The notes: generated by a model from the letters alone, not told the origin. DNA of 64,000 bases from Chryseobacterium foetidum (GCF_025457425.1 NZ_JAMXIA010000002.1:1-64000), one strand, 5' to 3'. Shown: positions 27,009-37,050, counted from the first letter of the stretch. A program made the numbers and translations.

Positions 27009-27974
27009 ATGAAAAAAATAATATTATGTGTTCTATTGACAGGATGTGCATCCGCAGTTCCTGATCAGCCTACTGAAAGAATAGAATTTAATGCTCCGGA
27101 AAGCTATCCTGAAGGAATTGCTTACGATGAAACTTCTGACTTATATTTTGTATCATCGGCTAGACTTGGAACTGTGGGAAAGGTGACCCCTGCAGGGGGC
27201 TATAGTGCTTTGCTGAATGACTCCTCATTTAAATCAACTTATGGAATAAAAGTGCATCCTGATGGAAAACGTTTATTTGTATGTGTAAGTGATGCCAATT
27301 ACAGTAAATTGACATCTCCGGATACACGGAAAAAGATGGCAAGATTGGTAGGAATTGATATGAAAACAGGAAAAAAAACCAATGATATTGATTTGTCCAG
27401 CTTAGTTTCTGGAAACCATTTTGCAAATGACCTTACTTTTGACAGTCAGCATAATGCCTATGTTACCGACAGTTTTTCAAATGTGATTTATAAAGTAACC
27501 CCGGCTGGCCAGGCGTCAGTATTTGCCGACAGCCCAATGTTTAAAACGGAAGGAGTGGGACTGAATGGTATAGTTTGTCACCCTTCAGGATATCTACTAA
27601 CCGTGAGTAGTGGAACCGGGGCAATCTATAAAATAGCTTTGGACAATCCAAAAAAAGTCAGTAAAGTAATAATCAGCCAGTTTTTTATGAATGGAGATGG
27701 TTTGTTACTTACTGCTGATCGTAAACTTGTGGTGGTGCAAAATGGAGGGAGCGATAAGATCTATGAACTTACATCACAGGATGACTGGTCTTCTGCTAAA
27801 CTGTCAGCCTCCACTCTTGTAGCAGATAGATTTACCTACCCTTCTACCGCAACAATGGCTAAGGATAAAGTATGGGTTATGAACGCTAAGTTTTCGGAAA
27901 TCACAGACAGTACAAATGTCCCTTCCAAAAGATTTGAAATGCAACATGCACGGCTGGTGCCATTGCCGCAATAA
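27009..27974 (+). CDS. SMP-30/gluconolactonase-like lipoprotein
   Basis: The protein has 321 aa. The N-terminus has a short signal with the lipobox LTGC (Cys13), so it should be a lipoprotein. The rest is a six-bladed propeller of the SMP-30 / gluconolactonase / NHL type (YPEGIAYDE, YGIKVHPDGKRLFVC, FANDLTFDSQHNAYVTDS, GLNGIVCHPSGYLL). Members hydrolyse sugar lactones. A lactonase next to a sugar dehydrogenase would make chemical sense (sugar to lactone to acid). The substrate is unknown. Confidence 0.82.
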   Translation: MKKIILCVLLTGCASAVPDQPTERIEFNAPESYPEGIAYDETSDLYFVSSARLGTVGKVTPAGGYSALLNDSSFKSTYGIKVHPDGKRLFVCVSDANYSKLTSPDTRKKMARLVGIDMKTGKKTNDIDLSSLVSGNHFANDLTFDSQHNAYVTDSFSNVIYKVTPAGQASVFADSPMFKTEGVGLNGIVCHPSGYLLTVSSGTGAIYKIALDNPKKVSKVIISQFFMNGDGLLLTADRKLVVVQNGGSDKIYELTSQDDWSSAKLSASTLVADRFTYPSTATMAKDKVWVMNAKFSEITDSTNVPSKRFEMQHARLVPLPQ

Positions 27975-28014
27975 TAGACAATCGATCCAGGTCGGAACAA
28001 TCGTTATATCCGTT

Positions 28015-28032
28015 CTGTCTACTTTGAGACAG
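28015..28032 (+). terminator. Probable terminator after propeller operon
   Basis: A CTGTCT / AGACAG stem with a 6-nt loop is followed within 10 nt by a run of at least ten T. It lies 40 nt after the SMP-30-like gene. Confidence 0.6.
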
Positions 28033-28204
28033 TAATTTGATTTTTTTTTTAATACTTCTATCCAAAGTTTTTTTTAATAGAAAATTCCCTAATGCTGTAA
28101 CAATTATGGATCAGTGTTACCTGCCAATGGATCTTCCTCAACGCGGAACTTGTTACGCTGTAGGCTTTTATGTTTGTTTCAATGCAATATTTAAATAATT
28201 AATT

Positions 28205-28543
28205 ATGGAACCAGAGAAATTACAAGAGTTTTTGTCTCAATACAAACTGACAACTGAAATCAGCCTTCAGAGTTATATTGAAGAAATCAAAGCAAATAAA
28301 GATTTATTATCAGATTACGATTTTCAGGGTCTGGTCAAGACGTTACAGGATAAAATGGAAGTTGATTTTGAAGAAAATATTAGGTCGATTTTTCAGAGTA
28401 GAGAACTGGATCCTGAATTAATGGTCGATGATCCGCATAAAGAAAATTTCCAAATATCGCTTCGGGAATTTGTTACTACTTTCACTTTAGGTATAGACGC
28501 CAAGATCCGTACTGATTTGGAAACTTCGGTTAGTAAGATGTAG
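28205..28543 (+). CDS. Hypothetical acidic helical protein
   Basis: This 112-aa protein has no signal peptide or membrane segment. It is acidic and predicted by eye to be all-helical. I do not recognise a family. It stands alone between a terminator and the Crp/Fnr-type regulator gene, with its own upstream region of about 170 bp. A start codon in good context and codon use like its neighbours support that it is real. Confidence 0.6.
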   Translation: MEPEKLQEFLSQYKLTTEISLQSYIEEIKANKDLLSDYDFQGLVKTLQDKMEVDFEENIRSIFQSRELDPELMVDDPHKENFQISLREFVTTFTLGIDAKIRTDLETSVSKM

Positions 28544-28838
28544 TTTTTATCGGCTGCAAAATTTAGGAATGTATTCAACTCAGCTTTTCGTACGTTAAAC
28601 ATTTTCTAGCCTGTTTTAGGATCCTGTCGGATAGCTGATGCTTACTTTTATGGACAATGTTAACTGTGATCAAAAATCTAAATTGTGGTTGTTTTCGCTA
28701 CAGCTTCTCATCTAGCTAATACTTTAACTCTTTTAAGAGTAGACAATTTGTAAATGCTTACGGAAGAAACTAAAAAACAGATGTGATATGGGCCTACCAT
28801 CTTCTATGATTTGCCTCATCATTAAAATCATCATATTT

Positions 28839-28846
28839 TAATTTTG
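28839..28846 (+). promoter_or_regulatory. Candidate minus-7 box (TAATTTTG) of the Crp/Fnr gene
   Basis: This matches TANNTTTG about 50 nt before ATG 28895. A TTTG at 28810-28813 could be the minus-33 element, but the 25-nt spacing is longer than usual. Confidence 0.35.
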
Positions 28847-28894
28847 TCTTGTACAATAAATGTCAATATTATGATACATTTAAATTATATTGTT

Positions 28895-29503
28895 ATGAAA
28901 AGACTTCCGGTTATTGACGAAAATCTTCTGTTATCATACGGTGCATCTGAGGTTGAGCTCCAGCCTTCTGAAACTATCTTTAGTTCTGGTGATCAACCCA
29001 GGTATTATTATCAAATTATGGAGGGACAGATTAAGCTAAATCATGAAGATGATGAAGGAAGAGAATTAATACAAAGTATCCTGAACGATGGCGATAGCGT
29101 GTGTGAATTGTTGCTGTTTACGGACAAATGCTATCCTGTAAACGCGATTAGTTTAAGATCCGGCAAATTATTAAAGTTGCCAAAAAAGATTTTTTTTGAA
29201 CTTCTCCAAGATAATCCTGAAGTTTCATTTGATATTAATAGATTTATATCTAAACACTTATATCAAAAATTTGTACTTATGCAGACTAACTCTTCATTTC
29301 AACCAGCACTGAGGCTGAAAGGAATTTTTAATTACTTTAAAAGCTTCAGTGAGGATCAGTCAAAATATTCCTTTGAAATTACTTTGACCAGAAAACAGTT
29401 AGCATCAATTACTGCATTGAGAACAGAGACAGTAATCAGAACTGTAAAAAAACTGGAAAGAGCGGGATTAGTAAAAATAATAAATCACAAAATTTTTGTT
29501 TAA
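28895..29503 (+). CDS. Crp/Fnr family transcriptional regulator
   Basis: The protein has 202 aa from ATG 28895. The frame extends to a TTG at 28844, but that TTG lies in a promoter-like box. The cyclic-nucleotide-binding fold spans about 5-120 (IFSSGDQPRYYYQIMEGQIKL, GDSVCE). A helix-turn-helix forms the C-terminus (LTRKQLASITALRTETVIRTVKKLERAGLVKI). The residues needed to bind cAMP are not evident and there is no Fe-S cysteine cluster, so the signal is unknown. Solitary regulators of this type often control stress responses in Bacteroidota. Confidence 0.88.
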   Translation: MKRLPVIDENLLLSYGASEVELQPSETIFSSGDQPRYYYQIMEGQIKLNHEDDEGRELIQSILNDGDSVCELLLFTDKCYPVNAISLRSGKLLKLPKKIFFELLQDNPEVSFDINRFISKHLYQKFVLMQTNSSFQPALRLKGIFNYFKSFSEDQSKYSFEITLTRKQLASITALRTETVIRTVKKLERAGLVKIINHKIFV

Positions 29504-29847
29504 TTTTAAATTTATTGTTGATTTCTTATTAAAATATTTTTTAGTTACTATACATATGTTGTATCATTTTTCCTTCCACTTACAATTTGGGCCGCAGTGG
29601 GTAATAATATGTTCTCAGGATTAGCAATATAGGATTTGTAAAAATTAATCCGCTACCATTATTTCAAAGTATAGAGTGTCAGATGATGTATGGAATTCTT
29701 TAACAAAACGTGGTTTAATAGTGGGCAATCTTTTGTGATGTCAGAGAGGTCTGTTCTTAATTAAATTAATAGCATACCTGAAATATGTACATTCAATTTT
29801 CTAAACAGTGTAAAGAAATTATTTTCATCGCCACAAGCGTAGTTTAA
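29504..29847. other. Intergenic region, no gene seen
   Basis: About 340 bp between the convergent Crp/Fnr and acyltransferase genes. No ORF or strong hairpin was recognised. Confidence 0.45.
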
Positions 29848-30996
29848 TCAGGAGAGTAAATTAATATCTGTTTTACATCTATCTGCCATATTATAAAGTG
29901 GTCTTGCATACATCGCCAGAAAGTTATTTTTCGAAACCACATCCGAACTGTCTATTCTGGATTCAAGACGATTAATAAAAAAGGTTTTTTCTTCTTCACT
30001 GTATTCTGATGAGTTGGATATATTTTCTTCAAGTAAATCTTTCGCTATAAATTGTGATGGCCAAAGCTTGTAATTTTTAATGATGGATTGATCTATCAGA
30101 TTTGCTATGGACTGTAGTTGCTGATTTTTATTTTGTGAATCTGGAAGTAAGTCTAATTCATGATTAAGAACTTCTCCTGCGTGTAGGTGTATTCTCTTTT
30201 TCTGTCCAAGGACTCCCTGCAGTATTGAAGTAAAGTCTTCGTTATCAGCCTTAATGTATTTTTCGTTTTTTGACTCTGCAATTAACTGTGGCATTTTCAG
30301 CACATCTGTAGGATCCAACTCATATGAAATGGATACAGGCACAATTTTCAGTTTTTTAAAGAAGCTGTGAACTGGTTCTTTTCCTGCATTCAAAGCCAAC
30401 ATCTTTAATACTCCCGGATTTGTTCGGTCATCACCATCTTTTGTTCTTCCTTCCTTTTGTGCGATCCAGACAGAACGATTATCTTTTTTTAGAAGTTTAC
30501 AGATATATTGCGAAAGCAACGTTGAACTTTCAAGCTGGCTTCTTACAGGTAAACCTCTTTTAACCAAAAAATTCCGGTTTAGTTTTGCAATTTTATGGAG
30601 GAAATCTTTTTTAACAAGGTTGTCACCAATCGCCGAAGATGTCATTATACAACCTGAGTCCATCAGTGCCAAGTTGAGAAGGCATGTATCAAGTACAATA
30701 TCTCTATGATTGGAAATGTAGAGGTATGATGTGTTTCTATCCAGTTTATCAAATCCTGAAGTAGTAAAACCCTCACTACTTTCTTTTAGTATCTGTCTGA
30801 TGGTCTTGGATATGAACTGATGTTGGAATTCATGTACAGTATTTACATTTTTAAAATCTTCCAGCCAGAAGCACTCTTTAGCTTCAGGAAAGGTAAACTG
30901 CATTAAGGCATGCATCATGGGATCATCAGCGATTGTTCTTAATGATTCATTTACTTCATCATCATAGTAAGATCTTATTGCATCGAACTGGCTCAT
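29848..30996 (-). CDS. Glycerolipid acyltransferase (PlsC/PlsB-like)
   Basis: The protein has 382 aa from ATG 30996. The frame runs to 31065, but the first residues are unlike the family. Motif I is SNHRDIVLD (about residue 95), a form of the H-x4-D motif with one extra residue. Motif II-like RNFLVKRGLP and motif III KEGRTKDG are also present. The protein should transfer acyl chains to a glycerol phosphate or another lipid at the inner membrane. No membrane segment is obvious. It is a single gene with no clear operon partner. Confidence 0.8.
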   Translation of the reverse strand: MSQFDAIRSYYDDEVNESLRTIADDPMMHALMQFTFPEAKECFWLEDFKNVNTVHEFQHQFISKTIRQILKESSEGFTTSGFDKLDRNTSYLYISNHRDIVLDTCLLNLALMDSGCIMTSSAIGDNLVKKDFLHKIAKLNRNFLVKRGLPVRSQLESSTLLSQYICKLLKKDNRSVWIAQKEGRTKDGDDRTNPGVLKMLALNAGKEPVHSFFKKLKIVPVSISYELDPTDVLKMPQLIAESKNEKYIKADNEDFTSILQGVLGQKKRIHLHAGEVLNHELDLLPDSQNKNQQLQSIANLIDQSIIKNYKLWPSQFIAKDLLEENISNSSEYSEEEKTFFINRLESRIDSSDVVSKNNFLAMYARPLYNMADRCKTDINLLS

Positions 30997-31721
30997 TACG
31001 GTGTTACTGAATTTAGAATAATGTAAACATAATTTTGATACTCTGCCAAGCAAAATGCTGACCAAAAATGTTTGTTGTAATTATTAAAAAACTAATTAAA
31101 GCAGTTGGATAATTTATATTAGAGTATTTTCCTCAAAGATCAAGACGCATCAAGCAGCCAACAGTCCTATGCAGAATATAAGAAACACTTATTAAGTCCA
31201 GAGAATTAAAAGAGACAACCTTTACTAATCACTGGTTTATCTGCCTTAGCTAAAATCTAAGGGGGCGTAAGTCTTGCAATTAGATTGCAGTTTATTACCT
31301 ACTTTCTGTAGTTTTCTGTTGTTATCAGGTTTAAGAGGTGGCATTGCGCCGGCTGATAAATCTATAATAATAGAAAAGTGTGTCACTTTCCAGTTTTTAT
31401 GTATAATTTTAATTAGCAGTTATCTGAACATGTCTAAGGATGTTAGTTTTTTTAATTCTGCGCTGCAATCTCAGTAATACATGAAATTAATCTGTCATAT
31501 TTATACTTTGATGTATAACAGCTTCATTGTATTTCCATCATAATTTTTACCTTTATCAATTCCGATATTACCGATAACAGCTTTAGTTTAGTGAAATTTT
31601 TATATAAAGATGACTGGTGAATAATGTTAACATTTCCCGAACTCAAACATTCTAAAATTAAGCCATATTTGAATTTTTTATTTAATTACTAAAAACTATA
31701 TTGTGGTAAAAAATCTATAGT
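30997..31721. other. Intergenic region, no supported gene
   Basis: About 725 bp. A 67-aa frame at 31274-31477 opens with TTG and has no visible family features, so it is not called. The region may hold decayed sequence. Confidence 0.45.
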
Positions 31722-32078
31722 TTACTGAATTTTAAAAGAAGTGATGACTACTGTTAAAACATAATAAAAATATTCCTGCTCAGCTTTCTTCCTGTCAATC
31801 AGCATATGTTTATATTCATACGAATTTAATATCCGACGTAAATTAAAGTACATTTCCAAGTCGGATCCTTTTAGAAATTTCCGACCTGCACCGTCGTTTC
31901 GCTCAATAATAATATTGTCATGAGTTCTCAGTTTTATTGTAACTCCTACCAATTTTCGGTTGTGTGTTTTGCCGGCATATCGTTCAATAATATTAATCTT
32001 AAAAGCGTCAAGAATTATAGTTGTAAAATCAAGATATAAATTGTCAGGGTCTTTTGCGTGCTCTATTCGAAAGTTCAT
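31722..32078 (-). CDS. Hypothetical protein (repeated family)
   Basis: This 118-aa protein of unknown function starts MNFRIEHAKDPDNLYLDFT. Its C-terminal half is basic and aromatic (LRRILNSYEYKHMLIDRKKAE). There is no signal peptide. A frame-broken relative can be traced at about 50010-50290 on the same strand, showing that this is a repeated family in the genome. No operon partner is close. Confidence 0.6.
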   Translation of the reverse strand: MNFRIEHAKDPDNLYLDFTTIILDAFKINIIERYAGKTHNRKLVGVTIKLRTHDNIIIERNDGAGRKFLKGSDLEMYFNLRRILNSYEYKHMLIDRKKAEQEYFYYVLTVVITSFKIQ

Positions 32079-32306
32079 GAAATATAATTATATAAATCTT
32101 AAATATAAGAAGATCATTATTTAAGTTGGGTAAAGATCGTTAAGTCTATTCTTTTTTACTATGCTTGCAATCACTGTAGAAGATATGGTAATTTAGATGT
32201 TAACGATCCATTTTTCAAAACGATTAATCAACATAGAAGAAAATAATATTTTATAAATGATCTATGTTTTCGAACTCAACACCACCTGTAGAAATAACCG
32301 ATTTTG

Positions 32307-32519
32307 TATAACAAATCATTCTGTTGTCCCTGTGGAATTTTTTTTGGTATTTACAGTCCGGGATTGCGCAACCTCGACAAAAATATTGCAGGCTTCATTA
32401 ATATGCTTTCAAATTGTTCTTTTGAAATTGATTTCAGTTTTGCTTCTGCCTATCTAAATGGTAATCTGAAAAAAATCAGCAACATTACAATATACAAATG
32501 CAGACCATTAAAATTTTAG
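32307..32519 (+). repeat. Dispersed 220-bp repeat, copy B
   Basis: This matches 2477-2698 read on the opposite strand, so the two copies are inverted relative to each other, 30 kb apart. Similarity begins at a TATA-CAAAT segment and runs to the shared end of the reading frame (residues LKF, then stop). The 71-aa frame 32304-32519 could be a small unknown protein. The copies differ mainly at third codon positions in the last 50 codons, but frames are shifted upstream. Confidence 0.6.
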
Positions 32520-32531
32520 AATTTCACATTA

Positions 32532-32807
32532 TTAATCTTTCTTACCATAAGGAGAATTTATCTCCACAGCCCTGTCACAAAGAAGGTAGGTGAAGTATGA
32601 CTTTTCGCCAGTCTTCTCTTCTTTAAAAACTTCACTGTCCCAAGTAATCGTCAGTTCCCAGCTGTCCCACTTTCTCATCTTATGAACATAAGGATTAAAT
32701 GAACATTTAATCTCAAAATGCTTTTTGTTTTTGTCGCCCTCGAAACATACGATGACAGAATTATGATCGGGACTTGTTTCATCAACAATAGTGGCTTTAA
32801 GTTTCAT
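32532..32807 (-). CDS. Hypothetical protein in the mutagenesis operon
   Basis: This 91-aa protein appears to be mostly beta strands (MKLKATIVDE, VIVCFEGDKNKKHFEIKC, SWELTITWDSEVF). It has no export signal. It lies 33 nt after the DnaE-like polymerase gene in the same direction and should be on the same transcript as dinB and dnaE. The function is unknown. A role in the damage response is suggested only by position. Confidence 0.65.
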   Translation of the reverse strand: MKLKATIVDETSPDHNSVIVCFEGDKNKKHFEIKCSFNPYVHKMRKWDSWELTITWDSEVFKEEKTGEKSYFTYLLCDRAVEINSPYGKKD

Positions 32808-32840
32808 GTGAAAAATTGTTATTTTGAGTAAGTTTTCTAT

Positions 32841-35800
32841 CTAAATCATTTTCTGCCTGGGTAAGCCGATTTCATGTTCCTGCGGATAAGGTTTTCTTTG
32901 TGTCATGCTAACATCTTCGTGAAGTGTTCTTGCTGCTTCCAATGACTTTTCTTTATCCATTGAGTATCTGGGATCAGGAATAAAGGGCATCTTGGCCATC
33001 TTGTGGATGGTGATGGTTGGAAAGTGAAAATCTACTTCGACAGTTCCCAATAATAAATAGCAGCCTCCACCCTGAAAGGGATATTCTTCAAGACAGTTTG
33101 GGAAGTGTGCCGTATCAAAATACTCTCCCTCTGCGTCGATCCAGGTTCCGAAAAACATGGCTCCTCTTTTCGTGGGGACATGCTTTCTGGAAATCAGGTA
33201 AGCGAGCATTTTGATCTGTTTTTTATGATTTTTAACTAAGTCTTTAGCCATTACACTGCCCCGATACTTGGTCTGCAACAGATCAAAAGGACTGTATGAT
33301 ACAGAAAATCCTAAGATTTCAATTTCATCAAAAGCATCTTCAAAAGGATTTCTGATAATGGTTGGAAGCTGATATTCTTTTTGAGGTTCATCAAGTAAAG
33401 TGGGATGTCTGAATGTTGACTGGTCATTTCCAAACAGGAATCTTGCCTGAATTAAAAGCTCATGTTTCTGTTTTCCTGTAAACCTGAGTGCCCCGATAAA
33501 AATAAGGATCTGCAGTGTTTCAATTCCAATCGGTATTCTTTTAACAAAATTTTCCAAAGAAGTATATTCCCCGTTATTTCTTCTTTCTTCGGGAATCATC
33601 ATTGCAATTTTACCCTCTATCTTTTCAATGTGCATTATCCCCAAATAGACATCAGATCCATAAACCGTAGTCTGATATTCGCTGAGGTTGACACATGGAT
33701 TGTTGATTGTGGCTCCAGACATTTTTGCTTCATGGACGTATACTTCAGTCCTGTAAAATCCACCTCCGTTGTTAATGGCACAAACCATAAATTCAATAGG
33801 GTAGTAGACTTTCAAATATAAACTCTGATAACTTTCTACCGCATAGGATGCCGAGTGTGCTTTACAAAATGAATATCCTGCAAAAGATTCGATCTGCCGA
33901 TAGACTTCTTTCGACAATTGTTCTGGGTGTCCCAGTTCTTTGCAGGATTCAAAAAAATGGTCTTTTACTTTCTGCAATGCAGATAACGATCTTCCTTTAC
34001 CACTCATGGCTCTTCTTAAAACATCGCCGTCTGCTGCTGATAAACCTCCAAAATGTAGGGCTATCTTGATAACATCTTCCTGATATACCATGATCCCATA
34101 GGTTTCACCCAGCTCTTCTTTAAATACATCATGAAAGTATTCGAACTTGGTAGGATTATTATGTCTGAAAATATATTCCTTCATCATTCCGCTCTGCGCA
34201 ACTCCCGGACGGATAATGGAAGAAGCCGCAACCAAAACTTTATAGTCTTCACATTTTAATCTTCTAAGCAGACCCCGCATGGCAGGACTTTCAATATAAA
34301 AACAGCCGATGGTCTTTCCTATACTCAAATATTGATTGCATTTCTCTTCATTTTTTGAAATCGTCGTGTCTTTAATGTCAACAGTAATACCTCTTTTTTC
34401 TCTGATGAGTTCTACGGTATCTTTGATGGTTCCGAGTCCTCGTTGAGAAAGAATGTCAAACTTTTCGAATCCGATATCTTCAGCCGTGTGCATATCAAAC
34501 TGGACAATCGGAAAACCTTTGGGAGGCATTTCCAATGCTGTAAAATTAGTGATAGGCTCTTCCGAAATTAAAATTCCACAGGAATGCATACTTCTCTGAT
34601 TTGGAAACTTTTCCAAAAGTTTGCCGTACTTGTGAACAAGTTTAAACACCGAATTGCTATCGTGTTCTGACATTGGTTTAGTCGCTAATGCATCCAATTC
34701 TTCCTTCGGTAAACCGAATGCTTTTCCCACTTCCCTGAAAATAGAGCGATATTTAAACTCGACGTTTGTTCCACAGAATGCGACATGCTCTTTACCGTAT
34801 TTGGTAAAAATATATTCAAGGATGATATCTCTGGTCTGCCAACTCCAGTCGATATCAAAATCAGGAGGTGTTTTCCTATTGAGGTTGAGGAATCTTTCAA
34901 AATACAGATCCAGTTCCAAAGGACAGATATCGGTGATTCCCAAACAGTAACTGACAATGGAGTTGGCTCCGCTTCCTCTTCCCACATGCATAAATCCCAT
35001 CCTGTTGCTGTATTGAATAACATCCCAAGTGATCAGGAAATAACCGCTGAATTTTAGCTGGTCAATGACTCCCAGTTCTTTTTCAACTCTGGCCTTCGCT
35101 TCACTATGATCATTTCCATATCTCTTTTCCAAACCTTCGTAGGCGAGTTGGGTCAACAGCTTAAAATCATTCTCCCGGCTGTCTGTGAAATGTTGCTTGT
35201 TTTTCGGAGTTGAAAAATCATAATCGAAACTGCATTGTCCAATAATATCCGCTGTGTTTTGAATGATCTGAGGGTAATGGCGATAGTAATCCAGCAGTTC
35301 TTTTTTATTGACAAATGTTTCAGTGTCTCTGCAACAATCGTCATCACCTAATTTACTGATCAAGGTGTTGTTATCGATTGCTCTTAAGATCTTGTGGAGA
35401 TTATAGTCTAGTTTGGTTGTGAAGGTAACAGGCTGTAAAATCACCATCTTATCAAGCAACTTTTTGAGATCGGGTTTTACGAGATGATTCAATTCTTCAG
35501 GTCGTATTCCGATATACTCATGTACCTGCAAAACTTCTGGAATGTTATGCAAAGGATAAATAACAATGCTATCTTTAAGGATTGGATTGTGTTTTGGAAT
35601 TTCGTTTCCGTCACAATTATAATCCGTCAACAAGCGGTTAATCTCTCCTACACTTTTTTGATTTTTAGCCAGACAGATATAATAGAATTCATTTTCGACT
35701 CTTATCTCAACCCCGATAATGGGTTTGATGTTATTGTCATTACAAAGTTTAAAAAAATCATAAATTCCCGTAATGGTATTGATATCGGTAAGTGCTAACG

Positions 35801-35894
35801 TTTTTACCTTGTGATCGACACCCTGCTGAACCAGATCCTGAATAGAAATGGTTCCGTACCGAAGGCTGTGATAGGAATGGCAATTGAGAAACAT
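32841..35894 (-). CDS. dnaE2: Error-prone DNA polymerase III alpha-like subunit (DnaE2/ImuC type)
   Basis: This 1017-aa C-family polymerase is about 140 residues shorter than a replicative DnaE. An N-terminal PHP domain (from NCHSYHSLRYG) is followed by the palm with the catalytic PPDFDIDW (D347, D349) and QFDMHTAEDIGFEKFDIL. A helix-hairpin-helix tau-like region and an OB-fold near the C-terminus (MLAYLISRKHVPTKRGAMFF) complete it. Such short copies work with Y-family proteins in damage-induced mutagenesis. It is directly downstream of dinB (13 nt) and precedes a 91-aa unknown. Regulation is probably through the adjacent S24 repressor. Confidence 0.9.
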   Translation of the reverse strand: MFLNCHSYHSLRYGTISIQDLVQQGVDHKVKTLALTDINTITGIYDFFKLCNDNNIKPIIGVEIRVENEFYYICLAKNQKSVGEINRLLTDYNCDGNEIPKHNPILKDSIVIYPLHNIPEVLQVHEYIGIRPEELNHLVKPDLKKLLDKMVILQPVTFTTKLDYNLHKILRAIDNNTLISKLGDDDCCRDTETFVNKKELLDYYRHYPQIIQNTADIIGQCSFDYDFSTPKNKQHFTDSRENDFKLLTQLAYEGLEKRYGNDHSEAKARVEKELGVIDQLKFSGYFLITWDVIQYSNRMGFMHVGRGSGANSIVSYCLGITDICPLELDLYFERFLNLNRKTPPDFDIDWSWQTRDIILEYIFTKYGKEHVAFCGTNVEFKYRSIFREVGKAFGLPKEELDALATKPMSEHDSNSVFKLVHKYGKLLEKFPNQRSMHSCGILISEEPITNFTALEMPPKGFPIVQFDMHTAEDIGFEKFDILSQRGLGTIKDTVELIREKRGITVDIKDTTISKNEEKCNQYLSIGKTIGCFYIESPAMRGLLRRLKCEDYKVLVAASSIIRPGVAQSGMMKEYIFRHNNPTKFEYFHDVFKEELGETYGIMVYQEDVIKIALHFGGLSAADGDVLRRAMSGKGRSLSALQKVKDHFFESCKELGHPEQLSKEVYRQIESFAGYSFCKAHSASYAVESYQSLYLKVYYPIEFMVCAINNGGGFYRTEVYVHEAKMSGATINNPCVNLSEYQTTVYGSDVYLGIMHIEKIEGKIAMMIPEERRNNGEYTSLENFVKRIPIGIETLQILIFIGALRFTGKQKHELLIQARFLFGNDQSTFRHPTLLDEPQKEYQLPTIIRNPFEDAFDEIEILGFSVSYSPFDLLQTKYRGSVMAKDLVKNHKKQIKMLAYLISRKHVPTKRGAMFFGTWIDAEGEYFDTAHFPNCLEEYPFQGGGCYLLLGTVEVDFHFPTITIHKMAKMPFIPDPRYSMDKEKSLEAARTLHEDVSMTQRKPYPQEHEIGLPRQKMI

Positions 35895-35907
35895 AATTTT
35901 GTGTTTG

Positions 35908-37050
35908 TTATCTTAACAGTCCGGACGCTCTGCCTACACTTGAGGTTCCAAACCTGTTTTTAATTTTATCCATCGTCTGATACAAAGAAATCAATTCCTC
36001 AGTATCTTCAAATAGATCCATCTGATGACATCCATGAACCAATCCTGTGAATTTCACGCCGATGAGTCGAATTCGCATTCTTCGGGTATAGACTTTTTTA
36101 AAAAGCTCCAACACATATTTGAGCAGAGTATGGTCGGCTGAAGTGTAAGGAATTCTACACTGTTTGGTCTCTGTATCAAAATTGGAATATCGGATTTTAA
36201 CAGAGATGGTGGAGGTGAGCCATTTTTCCTGCCGAAGCTGAAAGGCAAGTTGCTCTACCATTCCTGATAAAATACTTCTGAGGTTCTGTACATCGATTGT
36301 ATCCTGGGAGAAAGTATTTTCTGTGGAAATTGATTTTCTTTCCGAATACGGAACAATAGGAGTATCATCAATTCCGTTGGCTTTTTTCCAAAGCTCACTT
36401 CCGTTTTTACCAATGAGTTGGTGTAAAACTTCAACCGGAGTTTCAGATAAAGTTTCAATGGTTCGGACTCCGAGCCTTGACAGGAGCTGAAAAGTTACAT
36501 TTCCAACCATTGGAATTTTTTTGATGGACAGAGGATTTAAGAACGGTTTGATATTTTGTTCCTTAATTTCAAATCTACCGGTCGGTTTGGATTCTCCGGT
36601 ACCAATCTTTGCAACGGTTTTATTTGTGGACAGGGCAAAGCTAATCGGTAAGCCTGTATTTTTTGTAACGGCATCCACAATTTCATTCGTCCACTGGTAG
36701 CAACCGAAAAATTTGTCCATTCCTGACAGGTCGAGATAAAATTCGTCAATGCTCGCTTTTTCCAATACCGGAACCTTTTCCTGAATAACATCCGTGACCA
36801 GATGGGACATTTTGGAATACATTTCCATGTCACCTTTGATCACTCTTGCTTCAGGGCATAATCTTAAAGCCATCTTGATAGGCATTGCACTTCTTACCCC
36901 GAAAAACCGTGTTTCGTAAGAGCAGGATGCCACTACGCCACGGTCTCCACCTCCAATGATAATCGGCTTTCTCTCCAGTCCGGAGTTTTTAAGCCTTTCA
37001 CAGGAAACAAAAAACGTATCCAAATCCATATGCACAACTGCTCTTTCCAT
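35908..37050 (-). CDS. dinB: Y-family DNA polymerase IV (DinB)
   Basis: This 380-aa translesion polymerase has catalytic acidic residues in HMDLDTFF (D9, D11) and SIDEFYLD (D102, E103). Full thumb and little-finger regions are present, so it is an active-looking polymerase rather than an ImuB-type inactive one. The C-terminus carries a sliding-clamp binding motif QMDLF (from Q343, 36010-36024). It is transcribed divergently from the S24 repressor gene, with only 61 bp between the starts, and is the first gene of a dinB-dnaE-91 aa operon. Confidence 0.93.
   Translation of the reverse strand: MERAVVHMDLDTFFVSCERLKNSGLERKPIIIGGGDRGVVASCSYETRFFGVRSAMPIKMALRLCPEARVIKGDMEMYSKMSHLVTDVIQEKVPVLEKASIDEFYLDLSGMDKFFGCYQWTNEIVDAVTKNTGLPISFALSTNKTVAKIGTGESKPTGRFEIKEQNIKPFLNPLSIKKIPMVGNVTFQLLSRLGVRTIETLSETPVEVLHQLIGKNGSELWKKANGIDDTPIVPYSERKSISTENTFSQDTIDVQNLRSILSGMVEQLAFQLRQEKWLTSTISVKIRYSNFDTETKQCRIPYTSADHTLLKYVLELFKKVYTRRMRIRLIGVKFTGLVHGCHQMDLFEDTEELISLYQTMDKIKNRFGTSSVGRASGLLR

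Noticed and set aside
31274-31477. 67-aa ORF
   Set aside because: TTG start, no family features and no ribosome-binding context; likely chance.
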